11,430 nt of DNA from Alphaproteobacteria bacterium (GTDB lineage: Bacteria; Pseudomonadota; Alphaproteobacteria; ATCC43930; CGMCC-115725). The DNA is taken from assembly GCA_019241915.1 (NCBI GenBank), contig JAFAWI010000597.1, positions 1 to 11,430 of the forward strand. The letters are read 5' to 3'. Shown here piece after piece: positions 1 through 7,171 of the stretch (the first letter of the stretch is position 1; every line of letters begins with the position of its first letter). The notes under the pieces were generated by a model, which was not told the DNA's origin, made no database searches, and saw only the letters and a list, made by a program, of their open reading frames with translations. A program made the translations under genes and the position numbers.

Positions 1-734
1 CGCTGCCCGGCACCGGCGGCAATCGGATACAGGTCGAACTGGATGCGCTGTCGCAGGAGAACCTGATCACGACGCTGGCCGAGCCGAACCTCACCGCGAC
101 CTCGGGCCAGACCGCAAGCTTCCTCGCCGGCGGCGAATTTCCGGTGCCGGTCGCCGGGTCGCCCGGGAGCAACGGCGGGGTGCCGACAATCACCGTCGAG
201 TTCAAACAGTTCGGCGTCGCGCTCGATTTCACGCCGACGGTCATCGACGCCACCCATCTGAGCCTGCGCGTGCGGCCGGAGGTCAGTCAGCTCAGCACGA
301 CCGGCGCCGTCTCGGTGCCGCTCACCGCCACCAACACGGTGACCATCCCGGCGCTGAGCGTGCGGCGCGCGGAAACGACGGTCGATCTGGCGAGCGGCCA
401 GAGCTTCGCGCTCGCCGGACTGCTGCAGAACACCACCGAGCAGGACATCTCAAAGATGCCGTGGCTCGGCGACATCCCGATCCTCGGCCAGCTGTTCCGC
501 TCGAACCTGTTTCAGCACAACGAGACGGAGCTGGTGATTTTCGTGACGCCGTATCTCGTCAAGCCGACGCGGACAGCGCTGTCGGCGCCGACCGACGGTT
601 TCATCCTGCCGCACGATGCCGACCGGTACCTCTACGACGAGGTCTACAAACAGACGCTCCCCGCGCCGCAGCGCGGCCCGCTTCCCGGCGGCGGCGAAGG
701 CCTGATCGGCCCCATCGGCTTTCGGCTTGATTAA
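1..734 (+). CDS. cpaC: Tad/Flp pilus outer-membrane secretin CpaC (RcpA), 3' part
   Basis: This is the C-terminal part of the secretin that forms the outer-membrane channel for the Tad (Flp) pilus. The frame is open from position 3, so the N-terminal domains lie outside the window. About 243 residues are visible. They carry hallmarks of the secretin core: an NLITTLAEPNLTATSG stretch, a FLAGGEFPVPV segment, a GVALDFTPTVID strand, ALAGLLQ, PWLGDIPILGQLFRS and the final TELVIFVTPYLV strand. After that comes a C-terminal tail of about 60 residues that is typical of Tad secretins. The gene ends 12 bases before cpaD, which supports co-transcription. Family membership follows from these motifs. The CpaC name also rests on the cpaDEF-tadBC neighbours. 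Confidence 0.95.
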   Translation, partial: LPGTGGNRIQVELDALSQENLITTLAEPNLTATSGQTASFLAGGEFPVPVAGSPGSNGGVPTITVEFKQFGVALDFTPTVIDATHLSLRVRPEVSQLSTTGAVSVPLTATNTVTIPALSVRRAETTVDLASGQSFALAGLLQNTTEQDISKMPWLGDIPILGQLFRSNLFQHNETELVIFVTPYLVKPTRTALSAPTDGFILPHDADRYLYDEVYKQTLPAPQRGPLPGGGEGLIGPIGFRLD

Positions 735-746
735 GGGGAGGTGACG

Positions 747-1436
747 ATGAACCGGAACAACCAGCTTTTCGCCCTGCTCGTGGTCGGCCTTCTCGGCGGC
801 TGCACATCGCCGACAAATTATTCGGCCGCCGAGGCGCCAAAGACGCTGACCTTGGACTCGGCCGTCAGCCGCTACGATGTTCGCTTCGCGCCGGGCAGTG
901 CGGCGATCGCTTCGCTCGATGCGGCGCGGCTGCGGCAACTTGCCGCGGAAGGCCGCATCGGCGGGCGCGATCGGGTGCTGGTGGCGGCAGCCGGCTCGCC
1001 GGCGCTGGCCGCGCAGCGCCGGGCGTCGATCTCGGCGGTGCTGCTTCCCTATGGGATCGCCACCGTGGGCGACCAGCTCGCCGAGGTGCCGGCGGAGCGG
1101 GCGGTGGTCCAAGTGACCCGGACACTGATCACCGCCCCGGCCTGCCCCAATTGGAGCAAGGCGCCAAATTACGACTTTGGTAACCAACCCAGCAGTAACT
1201 TCGGCTGTGCGACACAAAGCAATCTGGCGAAGATGGTTGCCTATCCGACCGACCTGGCGAGCGGCCTACCCAACAGCGGAGCTTCCGGACAACCGGCGGC
1301 GGCCGCGGTCAACCGCTACATGAACGACAAGGTTCAGCCGCTGGCGACCTCGGGCACCGCTTCGGCATTCTCGTCCACGCAAGGTGCGGCGGGACCCGCA
1401 AACGCACCGACAAATGCACCAACCGGGGGTCAGTAA
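747..1436 (+). CDS. cpaD: Tad pilus assembly lipoprotein CpaD
   Basis: A 229-residue CpaD-family pilus assembly lipoprotein, thought to act with the CpaC secretin at the outer membrane. The N terminus has a lipoprotein signal, with a hydrophobic stretch at residues 7-16 and lipobox L-G-G-C with the lipidated Cys at 19. The body shows the family features RYDVRFAPGS near residue 45 and, towards the C terminus, CPNWSK, NQPSSNFGCATQ and MVAYPTDLASG. The tail is rich in Ala, Pro, Thr and Asn and is probably disordered. ATG at 747 is preferred over the in-frame GTG at 741, because GGAGG at 737-741 is spaced 5 bases before the ATG and overlaps the GTG. The TAA stop shares a base with the cpaE ATG (TAATG), indicating translational coupling. 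Confidence 0.93.
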   Translation: MNRNNQLFALLVVGLLGGCTSPTNYSAAEAPKTLTLDSAVSRYDVRFAPGSAAIASLDAARLRQLAAEGRIGGRDRVLVAAAGSPALAAQRRASISAVLLPYGIATVGDQLAEVPAERAVVQVTRTLITAPACPNWSKAPNYDFGNQPSSNFGCATQSNLAKMVAYPTDLASGLPNSGASGQPAAAAVNRYMNDKVQPLATSGTASAFSSTQGAAGPANAPTNAPTGGQ

Positions 1437-2638
1437 TGGCTGCTGCCGTCGAACGCTCGAACGCAACCTCGCGTAAGTCCGAGCGGCTGGGCGTCGTCGC
1501 GATCCTGCACGATCAGGCGACGCTCGATCGCATCCAAGGCGTGATCCGCGAGCTCCAGCTCGACGACGAGCTGAGTTTCGAAGCCACGCTCGATGCCGCG
1601 CTGCGGCGCATTCACGAGGGCATGCATCCGCGCGTTCTGGTGATCGATCTGAGCGAATCGCCGGCGCCGATCTCCGAGTTGAGCGCGGCGCGCGCGGTTG
1701 GCGGCGCAGAGTTGAAAATCCTGGCGCTCGGCACCGTCAACGATGTCGGCCTCTACCGCGACATGATCGCGGCGGGCGCAACCGACTACCTGGTGAAGCC
1801 GCCCGGCCGCGAGCAGCTGACGGCGATCTTCGAGAAGAACCCGGGCAGCGGCGGCGGTACCGGCGGTCTGGGGCAGGTCGTGGCGTTTATCGGCAGCCGC
1901 GGCGGCGTCGGCACCACGACGGCCGCGGTGTCCTGCGCCTGGGTGCTGGCCGAAGAGCGCAAGGAGCGCACCGCGCTGGTCGACCTCGACCTGCATTTCG
2001 GCACCGTCGCGCTGAAGCTCGACACCGATCCCGGCAACGGGCTTTGCGAGGCGCTCGAACAACCCTCGCGCATCGACAGCCTGTTTATCGAGCGCGCGAT
2101 GATCAAGGTCACCGAGAATCTCCGCATCCTGGCGGCCGAAGCGGCGGTCGGCGAAACCCAGGTGGTCGACACCGGGGCCATCGACGTGCTGCTCTACGAG
2201 TTGCGCCGCAAGTTCGCTTGGGTCGTCGTCGACTTGCCGCGCTTCATCACCCCGGTGCACCGCGTCGTACTGTCGGCCGCCGGCCGCGCCGTGCTGCTGT
2301 GCGAGCGCAGCCTCGCCGGGCTGCGGGACAGCATTCGGATGCAGACCCTGCTGCGCGAACAGGCGCCGCAGACCCGGCTGATGCTGGTCGAAAGCGGTGC
2401 GCATGGCGACCGCGCGATGGTCGGCAAGAGCGAATTCGAAAAAGCAGTCGGCAAGCCCTTTGACGCGACGCTGTCGTACGACCCGAAAGCGGCCGGGGCG
2501 GCGGCTAACGCCGGCCAGGCCCTGCCGATGGCCGCGCCACGCAGCGGTTATGCGAAAGAGATCAACCAGCTCATCACCAACCTCGCCGGCGCGGCGGAAG
2601 CCAAGAAGCGCCGGTTTGCTGTGAACCTGCCATGGTAA
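1436..2638 (+). CDS. cpaE: Tad pilus localisation ATPase CpaE (TadZ-like)
   Basis: A 400-residue CpaE/TadZ protein, which recruits and positions the Tad machinery at the cell pole or membrane in species where it has been studied. Residues 18-130 look like a receiver-type domain: VLVID ending at D71, a GATDYLVKP motif near 114-122. A Gly-rich linker (about 136-146) leads to a MinD/ParA-type ATPase. The P-loop GSRGGVGTTT is at residues 153-162, VDLDLHFG at 182-189 and the Walker B-like VVVDLP at 263-268. In the P-loop both lysines of the classical KGGxGKT are replaced, by R155 and T160; such changes are known in this family and usually mean weak or altered ATP hydrolysis. The start overlaps the cpaD stop by one base, and the end overlaps cpaF by 7 bases. 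Confidence 0.93.
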   Translation: MAAAVERSNATSRKSERLGVVAILHDQATLDRIQGVIRELQLDDELSFEATLDAALRRIHEGMHPRVLVIDLSESPAPISELSAARAVGGAELKILALGTVNDVGLYRDMIAAGATDYLVKPPGREQLTAIFEKNPGSGGGTGGLGQVVAFIGSRGGVGTTTAAVSCAWVLAEERKERTALVDLDLHFGTVALKLDTDPGNGLCEALEQPSRIDSLFIERAMIKVTENLRILAAEAAVGETQVVDTGAIDVLLYELRRKFAWVVVDLPRFITPVHRVVLSAAGRAVLLCERSLAGLRDSIRMQTLLREQAPQTRLMLVESGAHGDRAMVGKSEFEKAVGKPFDATLSYDPKAAGAAANAGQALPMAAPRSGYAKEINQLITNLAGAAEAKKRRFAVNLPW

Positions 2639-4620
2639 GCCTGTTTCGCAAGCCCACCGCCGAACCGGTGCTCGACAATCGGATCGCCGACTTGGCGCGC
2701 CGGCGCGCCACCAGCCCGGCGAGCGCGGTCTCGGACGACAGCGCCGCGGTCGACGGCAATGCGGCGGCGGTTGACGAAAGCCCGGTGCCGCTGCGCACCG
2801 TCGCCACCCTTCCGCCGCGGCCGCAACCGATCCTCAGCGAGCCGCCGCCGGTTCCGTTTGATGGCGAGCCGGAGGCCGGCGCGCCGCTAGCGGAGTCGGT
2901 GAACGCCGCGCCGGTGCCACTGCCGCTGAGCCGGCCTGAGCCCGCTGCGGCGCCGATCGATCCGCCGCCGGCGCCGATTGTCGTGCGCCCCGCCCTCGAC
3001 CGCAGCCCGCCTGCGGTCGCGCCGCACGCCGATCTTTCCCGGTCCGAACCATCGCCCGGCGCCAGCGCCGCGGTCCCGGCGGCGCCCTCCGGCGCGGCCG
3101 CCTCGCTTGAGGACAAGCTCACCGCGGCGCGCTCCCACCTGATCGCGCGGCTCGGCGGCGAAATCCGCCCGGAGCGGCGCAGCCTGCTCAGCCGCGGCGA
3201 ATTGGCAAAGCTGGTCGATGCCGCGGTACAGGCGCATTTCGTGCGGAACGGCATCAATGCCGACCCGCTCGCCCGGCGCGACCTCGTCACCGCGATCCTG
3301 CAGGAACTGCTGAATCCCGGCACCCCGGATCCCGAAGCCGCCGGCAACCGCCGCGCGCCGCATCGGGCGCTGGTCGAATCCGCCAAGGCGCAGATCCAGC
3401 CGCTGGTGCTCGAGCACATGGACGTCGCCGCTGCGGCCGAAATGCCGCGCGCCGCGTTCGAGGCGCAGCTCACCGGCTGGGTCAAGGAACTGCTGGCCGA
3501 GACCAAGATCCAGCTAAATTTCGCCGAGCAGCGCGAGCTGGTCGAGTCCCTGATCGCCGACATGCTCGGCCTCGGCCCGCTCGAACCGCTGATGTCCGAC
3601 GAGACCGTGACCGACATCATGGTCAACGGCCCGCGTCAGGTCTACGTCGAACGCAAGGGCAAGCTGGAGCTGGCGGACGTTCAATTCCGCGACGACCAGC
3701 ACGTGATGAATGTCGCGACCAAGATCGTGTCGCGCATCGGACGCCGCATCGACGAGGCCAAGCCGCTGGTCGACGCCCGCCTCGAAGACGGCAGCCGCGT
3801 CAACATCATCATCCCGCCGCTGGCGCTCGATGGACCGTCGATCTCTATCCGCAAATTCTCCAAGAAGACCATCACACTCGACATCATGGCGCAGAGCGGC
3901 AGCATCTCGGCCGCCATGGCCACGGTGCTGAAGATCGCCGCGCGTTGCCGCCTCAATATCCTGATCTCGGGCGGCACGGGCTCCGGCAAAACAACGCTGC
4001 TCAACGCCATGTCGCGCATGATCGACCCGGCGGAACGCACGGTGACGATCGAGGACGCGGCCGAACTGCAACTGCAGCAGCCGCATGTGGTGCGTCTCGA
4101 AACCCGCCCGCCCAATCTCGAAGGCAGCGGCGAAATCACCATGCGCGATCTGCTGAAGAACGCGCTGCGTATGCGACCGGACCGGATCATCATCGGCGAG
4201 TGCCGGGGCGAGGAAGCGCTCGACATGCTGCAGGCGATGAACACCGGCCATGACGGTTCGATGTCGACGATCCACGCCAACAACCCGCGCGAGGCGCTGA
4301 CCCGGCTCGAAAACATGATCAGCATGGGCGCGTTCAATCTGCCGTCGAAGGCAATGCGCACCCAGATCGCCTCGGCGGTCCATCTGATCTGCCAGGTCAA
4401 CCGGATGCGCGACGGCGCCCGTCGCGTCACCCACATCGTCGAGGTGGTGGGTATGGAAGGCGATGTGATCACCACGCAGGAACTGTTCAACTATCAGTTC
4501 CAAGGGGAAACCGGCGAAGGCAAGCTGCGCGGCGCGTTCTCGTCGTCGGGCATCAGGCCCGCCTTCCTGCCGCGCGCCGAATACTACGGCCTCGACCGGG
4601 CGTTGCTCGAGGCGATCTGA
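2632..4620 (+). CDS. cpaF: Tad pilus assembly ATPase CpaF (TadA)
   Basis: The secretion-type hexameric ATPase that powers Tad pilus assembly at the cytoplasmic face. Motifs of the family are intact: Walker A GGTGSGKT at 447-454, an acidic Asp box (TIEDAAELQL) around 472-481, Walker B RIIIGE at 518-523 and a His box from G539 to N551 (GHDGSMSTIHANN). The N-terminal domain has the usual RRIDEAKPLVDARLEDGSR segment. The protein is 662 residues, longer than the roughly 450-500 common for CpaF. The extra length is a low-complexity Pro/Ala-rich stretch at about residues 28-157, probably a disordered tether in front of a helical domain. The ATG lies inside the end of cpaE (7-base overlap), so translation is probably coupled; no strong Shine-Dalgarno sequence is visible. 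The stop is 2 bases before tadB. Confidence 0.95.
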   Translation: MVSLFRKPTAEPVLDNRIADLARRRATSPASAVSDDSAAVDGNAAAVDESPVPLRTVATLPPRPQPILSEPPPVPFDGEPEAGAPLAESVNAAPVPLPLSRPEPAAAPIDPPPAPIVVRPALDRSPPAVAPHADLSRSEPSPGASAAVPAAPSGAAASLEDKLTAARSHLIARLGGEIRPERRSLLSRGELAKLVDAAVQAHFVRNGINADPLARRDLVTAILQELLNPGTPDPEAAGNRRAPHRALVESAKAQIQPLVLEHMDVAAAAEMPRAAFEAQLTGWVKELLAETKIQLNFAEQRELVESLIADMLGLGPLEPLMSDETVTDIMVNGPRQVYVERKGKLELADVQFRDDQHVMNVATKIVSRIGRRIDEAKPLVDARLEDGSRVNIIIPPLALDGPSISIRKFSKKTITLDIMAQSGSISAAMATVLKIAARCRLNILISGGTGSGKTTLLNAMSRMIDPAERTVTIEDAAELQLQQPHVVRLETRPPNLEGSGEITMRDLLKNALRMRPDRIIIGECRGEEALDMLQAMNTGHDGSMSTIHANNPREALTRLENMISMGAFNLPSKAMRTQIASAVHLICQVNRMRDGARRVTHIVEVVGMEGDVITTQELFNYQFQGETGEGKLRGAFSSSGIRPAFLPRAEYYGLDRALLEAI

Positions 4621-4622
4621 CG

Positions 4623-5618
4623 ATGCTCGACGCGACCACCATCCTGACGTTCGGAATCGGGCTTACTGCGGCGTTGGTCTTCGCCCTGATTGCCGGCGTT
4701 ATCACCGGCGGTGGCGGGCGTCGTTACCGGCGTCGCCTGTCCAGCGTCGCGACCGGCAAGAAGCGCAGTGTCGAGACGCCGGCGGCTGCGGCAACCGAAG
4801 CCCGCTCGCTGGCGCGGCGCGACAGCACAACGCCGATGATCGACCGCTTCATCAAGCCCTGGCTGCCGCACCGGGCGCTGCTCGAAGCGCGGCTGGCGCG
4901 CAGCGGGCGGCCGATCACCGTCGGGCATTACGGCATGGCGACCGGCGGGCTCATCGTCGTCGTCACGTTGGCGACGCTGATTTTCGCCCGCATCACGCTG
5001 CTGCCGAGCCTGATGGTCGGCGTCGCGGTTGGGATTGCCCTGCCGCATATGGTTATCGGGCATTTGGGCAAGCGACGCAGCAAGGCGTTCCTCAACCTGT
5101 TTCCCGACGCCATCGACCTCATCGTACGCGCGCTCAAGTCCGGCCTGCCGATCAGCGAGGCAATCGTCAGCGCCGCGCATGAGATCGGCGATCCGGTCGG
5201 CAGCGAGTTCGCTTCGGTCGAGAGCGGAATGCGGATGGGCCGCGATCTGGATAGCCTGCTGTGGGATATAGCCAAGCGGATCGACACCCCCGAACTGCGG
5301 TTTTTCATTATCGCGCTCAGCGTCCAGCGCGAGACCGGCGGCAACCTCGGCGAGACGCTGAGCAACCTGTCCGATCTGCTGCGCCGCCGCCGCGCGATGC
5401 GCCAGAAAGCACGGGCGATGGCCAGTGAGGCGCGTGCCAGCACGATGATCCTCGGCTCGCTGCCTATCGTCGTGGTGCTGATCCTGCTGATGACGTCTCC
5501 CAGCTATATCATGACGCTGTTCACCGACGTACGCGGCCTCATTCTGTGCGGCATCGCGCTTGGCATGCTCGTGACCGGCATCGGCGTGATGGTCAAGATG
5601 GCGAAGTTCGAAATATGA
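4623..5618 (+). CDS. tadB: Tad pilus inner-membrane platform protein TadB
   Basis: A 331-residue integral membrane protein of the GspF/T2SSF class, one half of the TadB/TadC platform on which CpaF acts. A hydrophobic segment lies at about residues 6-28, followed by a basic stretch (GRRYRRRLSS). Two further hydrophobic segments lie near 105-146. The cytoplasmic T2SSF domain covers about 155-270, with FLNLFPDAIDLIVRALKSG and ALSVQRETGGNLGETLSNLS. Two C-terminal membrane helices lie near 276-297 and 304-325. The ATG follows the cpaF stop by two bases (TGACGATG), with a weak GAGG about nine bases upstream. The stop overlaps the tadC start as ATGA. Confidence 0.94.
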   Translation: MLDATTILTFGIGLTAALVFALIAGVITGGGGRRYRRRLSSVATGKKRSVETPAAAATEARSLARRDSTTPMIDRFIKPWLPHRALLEARLARSGRPITVGHYGMATGGLIVVVTLATLIFARITLLPSLMVGVAVGIALPHMVIGHLGKRRSKAFLNLFPDAIDLIVRALKSGLPISEAIVSAAHEIGDPVGSEFASVESGMRMGRDLDSLLWDIAKRIDTPELRFFIIALSVQRETGGNLGETLSNLSDLLRRRRAMRQKARAMASEARASTMILGSLPIVVVLILLMTSPSYIMTLFTDVRGLILCGIALGMLVTGIGVMVKMAKFEI

Positions 5619-6613
5619 GCAATATGCCAGTCTCCAACTTCCACTTCGACAGCTGGCTGCCCGCCGGCGTTACGGTGGAAGACCTGATTTCGATGACCGC
5701 CGGCCTGGCGGTGGTCGCGACATTTTATGCTGTCTGGCACGCGCTGCTCGGCAACGCGACGCTCGACCGGCGCCTGGCCCATATCGCCGACCGCAAGGAA
5801 ACGATGCGGCAGACCGCGATCGCCGCCAAGCGGCACCGAGAACGGCTGACTCCCGCCGGCATCATGCGCGACATGGTGATGCGGCTCAACCTGCTGCGCT
5901 CGAAGCACGCGACCGACTCGCGCATGGTTCTCGCCCGCGCCGGTCTGCGCTCGCGCGACGCGATGATCCGCTATCTGTTCGCCCGCGTCGCACTGCCGGT
6001 GGTCTTTGGCATCGGCTATCTGATCGACAGTTACTCGCTGCATCTGTTGCCGGTTCCGCCGCAATTTCGCCTGCTCGCCACGGCCGCCTGCGCCGCCTTC
6101 GGCTTCTTCGCGCCGGGGATCTACATCAGGAACATGACGACAAAGCGCTCGAAGCGCATCCAGATGGGCTTGCCCGATGCGCTCGACCTGATGGTGATCT
6201 GCGCCGAAGCCGGCCTCAGCCTCGATGCCACGATGAGCCGCGTCTCGCGCGAACTCGAGCACACCTGGCCCGAGCTTGCCGAGGAATTCAGCATTACCTC
6301 GGCCGAACTCACCTTCCTGCCGGACCGTCGTCAGGCGTTCGAGAACCTCAACCAGCGCACCGACCTGGGGGCCATCCGCGGTGTCGTCAACACGCTGACG
6401 CAAACCGCCAAATTCGGCACGCCGCTGGCCCATTCGCTGCGCGTGCTGGCGGCGGAATATCGCGATGCGCGGATCTTCCGTGCGGAAGAAAAGGCGGCGC
6501 GCCTGCCGGCGCTGATGACGGTACCGATGATCCTGTTCATTTTGCCGACGCTGTTTATCGTGCTGCTCGGTCCTGCCGGCATCAACATCGTCGACACGTT
6601 CTCGCGCCGCTGA
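5615..6613 (+). CDS. tadC: Tad pilus inner-membrane platform protein TadC
   Basis: A 332-residue GspF/T2SSF-class membrane protein, partner of TadB in the Tad platform. Hydrophobic segments lie near residues 24-45, 122-140 and 152-172, with a C-terminal helix near 299-319. The T2SSF domain runs from about 180 to 295, with GLPDALDLMVICAEAGLSLD, LSVLA-like SLRVLAAEYRD and an E-E-K-A motif. The reading frame is open further upstream, but ATG 5615 is chosen because it overlaps the tadB stop (ATGA), as expected for coupled translation, and the upstream extension encodes no plausible protein. A second ATG at 5624 is possible. This is the last gene of the operon in the window. No TadD-type TPR gene follows. 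Confidence 0.94.
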   Translation: MSNMPVSNFHFDSWLPAGVTVEDLISMTAGLAVVATFYAVWHALLGNATLDRRLAHIADRKETMRQTAIAAKRHRERLTPAGIMRDMVMRLNLLRSKHATDSRMVLARAGLRSRDAMIRYLFARVALPVVFGIGYLIDSYSLHLLPVPPQFRLLATAACAAFGFFAPGIYIRNMTTKRSKRIQMGLPDALDLMVICAEAGLSLDATMSRVSRELEHTWPELAEEFSITSAELTFLPDRRQAFENLNQRTDLGAIRGVVNTLTQTAKFGTPLAHSLRVLAAEYRDARIFRAEEKAARLPALMTVPMILFILPTLFIVLLGPAGINIVDTFSRR

Positions 6614-6699
6614 CGGCGGCGGCGCGGTCGTTGCCGGACTTGCGTGCGCGCTTCCGGCGCCGCATCAAGCGGCGCGCTCCATCGCTTGGAAAACGAAGA

Positions 6700-6727
6700 G
6701 CCCGACGGCACTCGCGTACCGTCGGGC
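6700..6727. terminator. Hairpin terminator between tadC and the SelW-like gene
   Basis: A perfect 9-bp inverted repeat, GCCCGACGG (6700-6708) and CCGTCGGGC (6719-6727), with a 10-base loop. It lies about 87 bases after the tadC stop and 20 bases after the end of the convergent selenoprotein gene. On the - strand the stem is followed by a T-rich stretch (TCTTCGTTTT), so it fits a factor-independent terminator for the - strand gene. The + strand lacks a clear T-run, but the same hairpin could also end tad transcription. Confidence 0.75.
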
Positions 6728-6746
6728 GTGGGCAAAACGTGGGCGG

Positions 6747-6965
6747 TCACGGCTGGCCGGCGCTGATCACCTCGGCATCGGTGGGGAAGCGGCCGGTCTG
6801 CTTCTTCGAAAACTTCAGCTGACCGTCGACAGTAATCTCGAATACACCGCCGACGCCGGGCACCAGCTCGACTTCGGCCCCGTACTTTTCTTCCAGCAAG
6901 GCTCTCGCACGGAGAGCGCGCGGCTCATAGTTTCAAGGCTTGCACCAATCGATCCGCACTTTCAC
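6747..6965 (-). CDS. SelW/SelT-family (Rdx) selenoprotein with in-frame UGA (Sec)
   Basis: A 72-residue thioredoxin-fold protein of the SelT/SelW/SelH (Rdx) family, probably a small cytosolic thiol/selenol redox protein of unknown substrate. Translation from GTG 6965 gives KVRIDWCKP, then TGA at 6935-6933, then NYEPRALRARALLEEKYG and, further on, VFEITVDGQLKFSKK, QTGRFPTDAEVIS and a TGA stop at 6749-6747. Family members have a first beta strand, a CxxC or CxxU redox motif, and a conserved G-x-FE-V-x-V-G-G...FS-K-x-TGRFP region; all are present. The TGA sits exactly at the second redox position (C8-K-P-U11), so it most likely encodes selenocysteine. The start is supported by GAGGAG at 6979-6974, eight bases upstream. 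A bSECIS-like stem-loop follows the TGA, and a promoter with TATAAT precedes the gene. The alternative, a Cys-form gene with a nonsense mutation, is less likely because the rest of the frame is intact. Confidence 0.88.
6901..6917 (-). promoter_or_regulatory. Candidate bacterial SECIS element downstream of the UGA
   Basis: In the mRNA just after the in-frame UGA there is a perfect 6-bp stem, GCUCUC (6917-6912) with GAGAGC (6906-6901), closed by the 5-base loop CGUGC. The loop begins 21 bases after the UGA and has a G at its second position. As I recall the bacterial SECIS model, it asks for a small apical loop with a G among its first two bases, about 16-37 bases from the UGA; this element fits. 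The bases also code for protein (ALRARA), so some pairing could be chance. Binding by SelB is inferred. Confidence 0.65.
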
Positions 6966-7002
6966 GGGCCAATCTCCTCGATAGCGGCTTTGCCGCCCGA
7001 CG

Positions 7003-7030
7003 ATTATAACAAACTGGTGGGCGTTGCGAA
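7003..7030 (-). promoter_or_regulatory. Sigma70-type promoter of the SelW-like gene
   Basis: Reading on the - strand, TTCGCA (7030-7025, 4 of 6 to TTGACA) is followed after 16 bases by a perfect TATAAT (7008-7003). A start near 6996 would give a leader of about 30 bases before the GTG at 6965. The leader would begin with a small perfect hairpin (GCGGC, AAA, GCCGC; 6996-6984), and the GAGGAG ribosome site would follow at 6979-6974. A perfect TATAAT is rare by chance in DNA this GC-rich. Confidence 0.55.
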
Positions 7031-7088
7031 TCGCCTTTGCCCCTTCCGCGTGCGCAGGGCAGGAGGGACGATGTGCAACCACAGTGGA

Positions 7089-7127
7089 GGGGGGCATCGC
7101 TTTCACGCGGCGGCCGCAGCGCCCCCC
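7089..7127 (-). terminator. Possible hairpin after the PilZ gene
   Basis: A 7-bp inverted repeat, GGGGGGC (7089-7095) and GCCCCCC (7121-7127), encloses a 25-base loop that is itself GC-rich and self-complementary (GCGGCGGCCGC). It lies about 45 bases past the stop of the PilZ gene and upstream of the promoter of the next - strand gene. There is no T-run after it, so termination is only a guess. Confidence 0.3.
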
Positions 7128-7171
7128 GGCCGCACGGCTCGCCGCCACCCGGTGCGAGGGAGGAACTTGCC

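Noticed and set aside
1430..2404. Long open frame on the - strand across cpaE (324 codons), and similar ones across cpaF at 2574-3626 and 3514-4503
   Set aside because: They are antisense to genes with clear motifs. Their compositions (runs of Arg, Ala, Ser, or His, Asp, Arg) are what GC-rich coding DNA gives when read backwards, and no domain is visible.
6631..6822. A 63-codon + strand frame after tadC
   Set aside because: It runs through the terminator hairpin and antisense to the selenoprotein gene, with no ribosome site. Its sequence is Arg-rich and non-domain.
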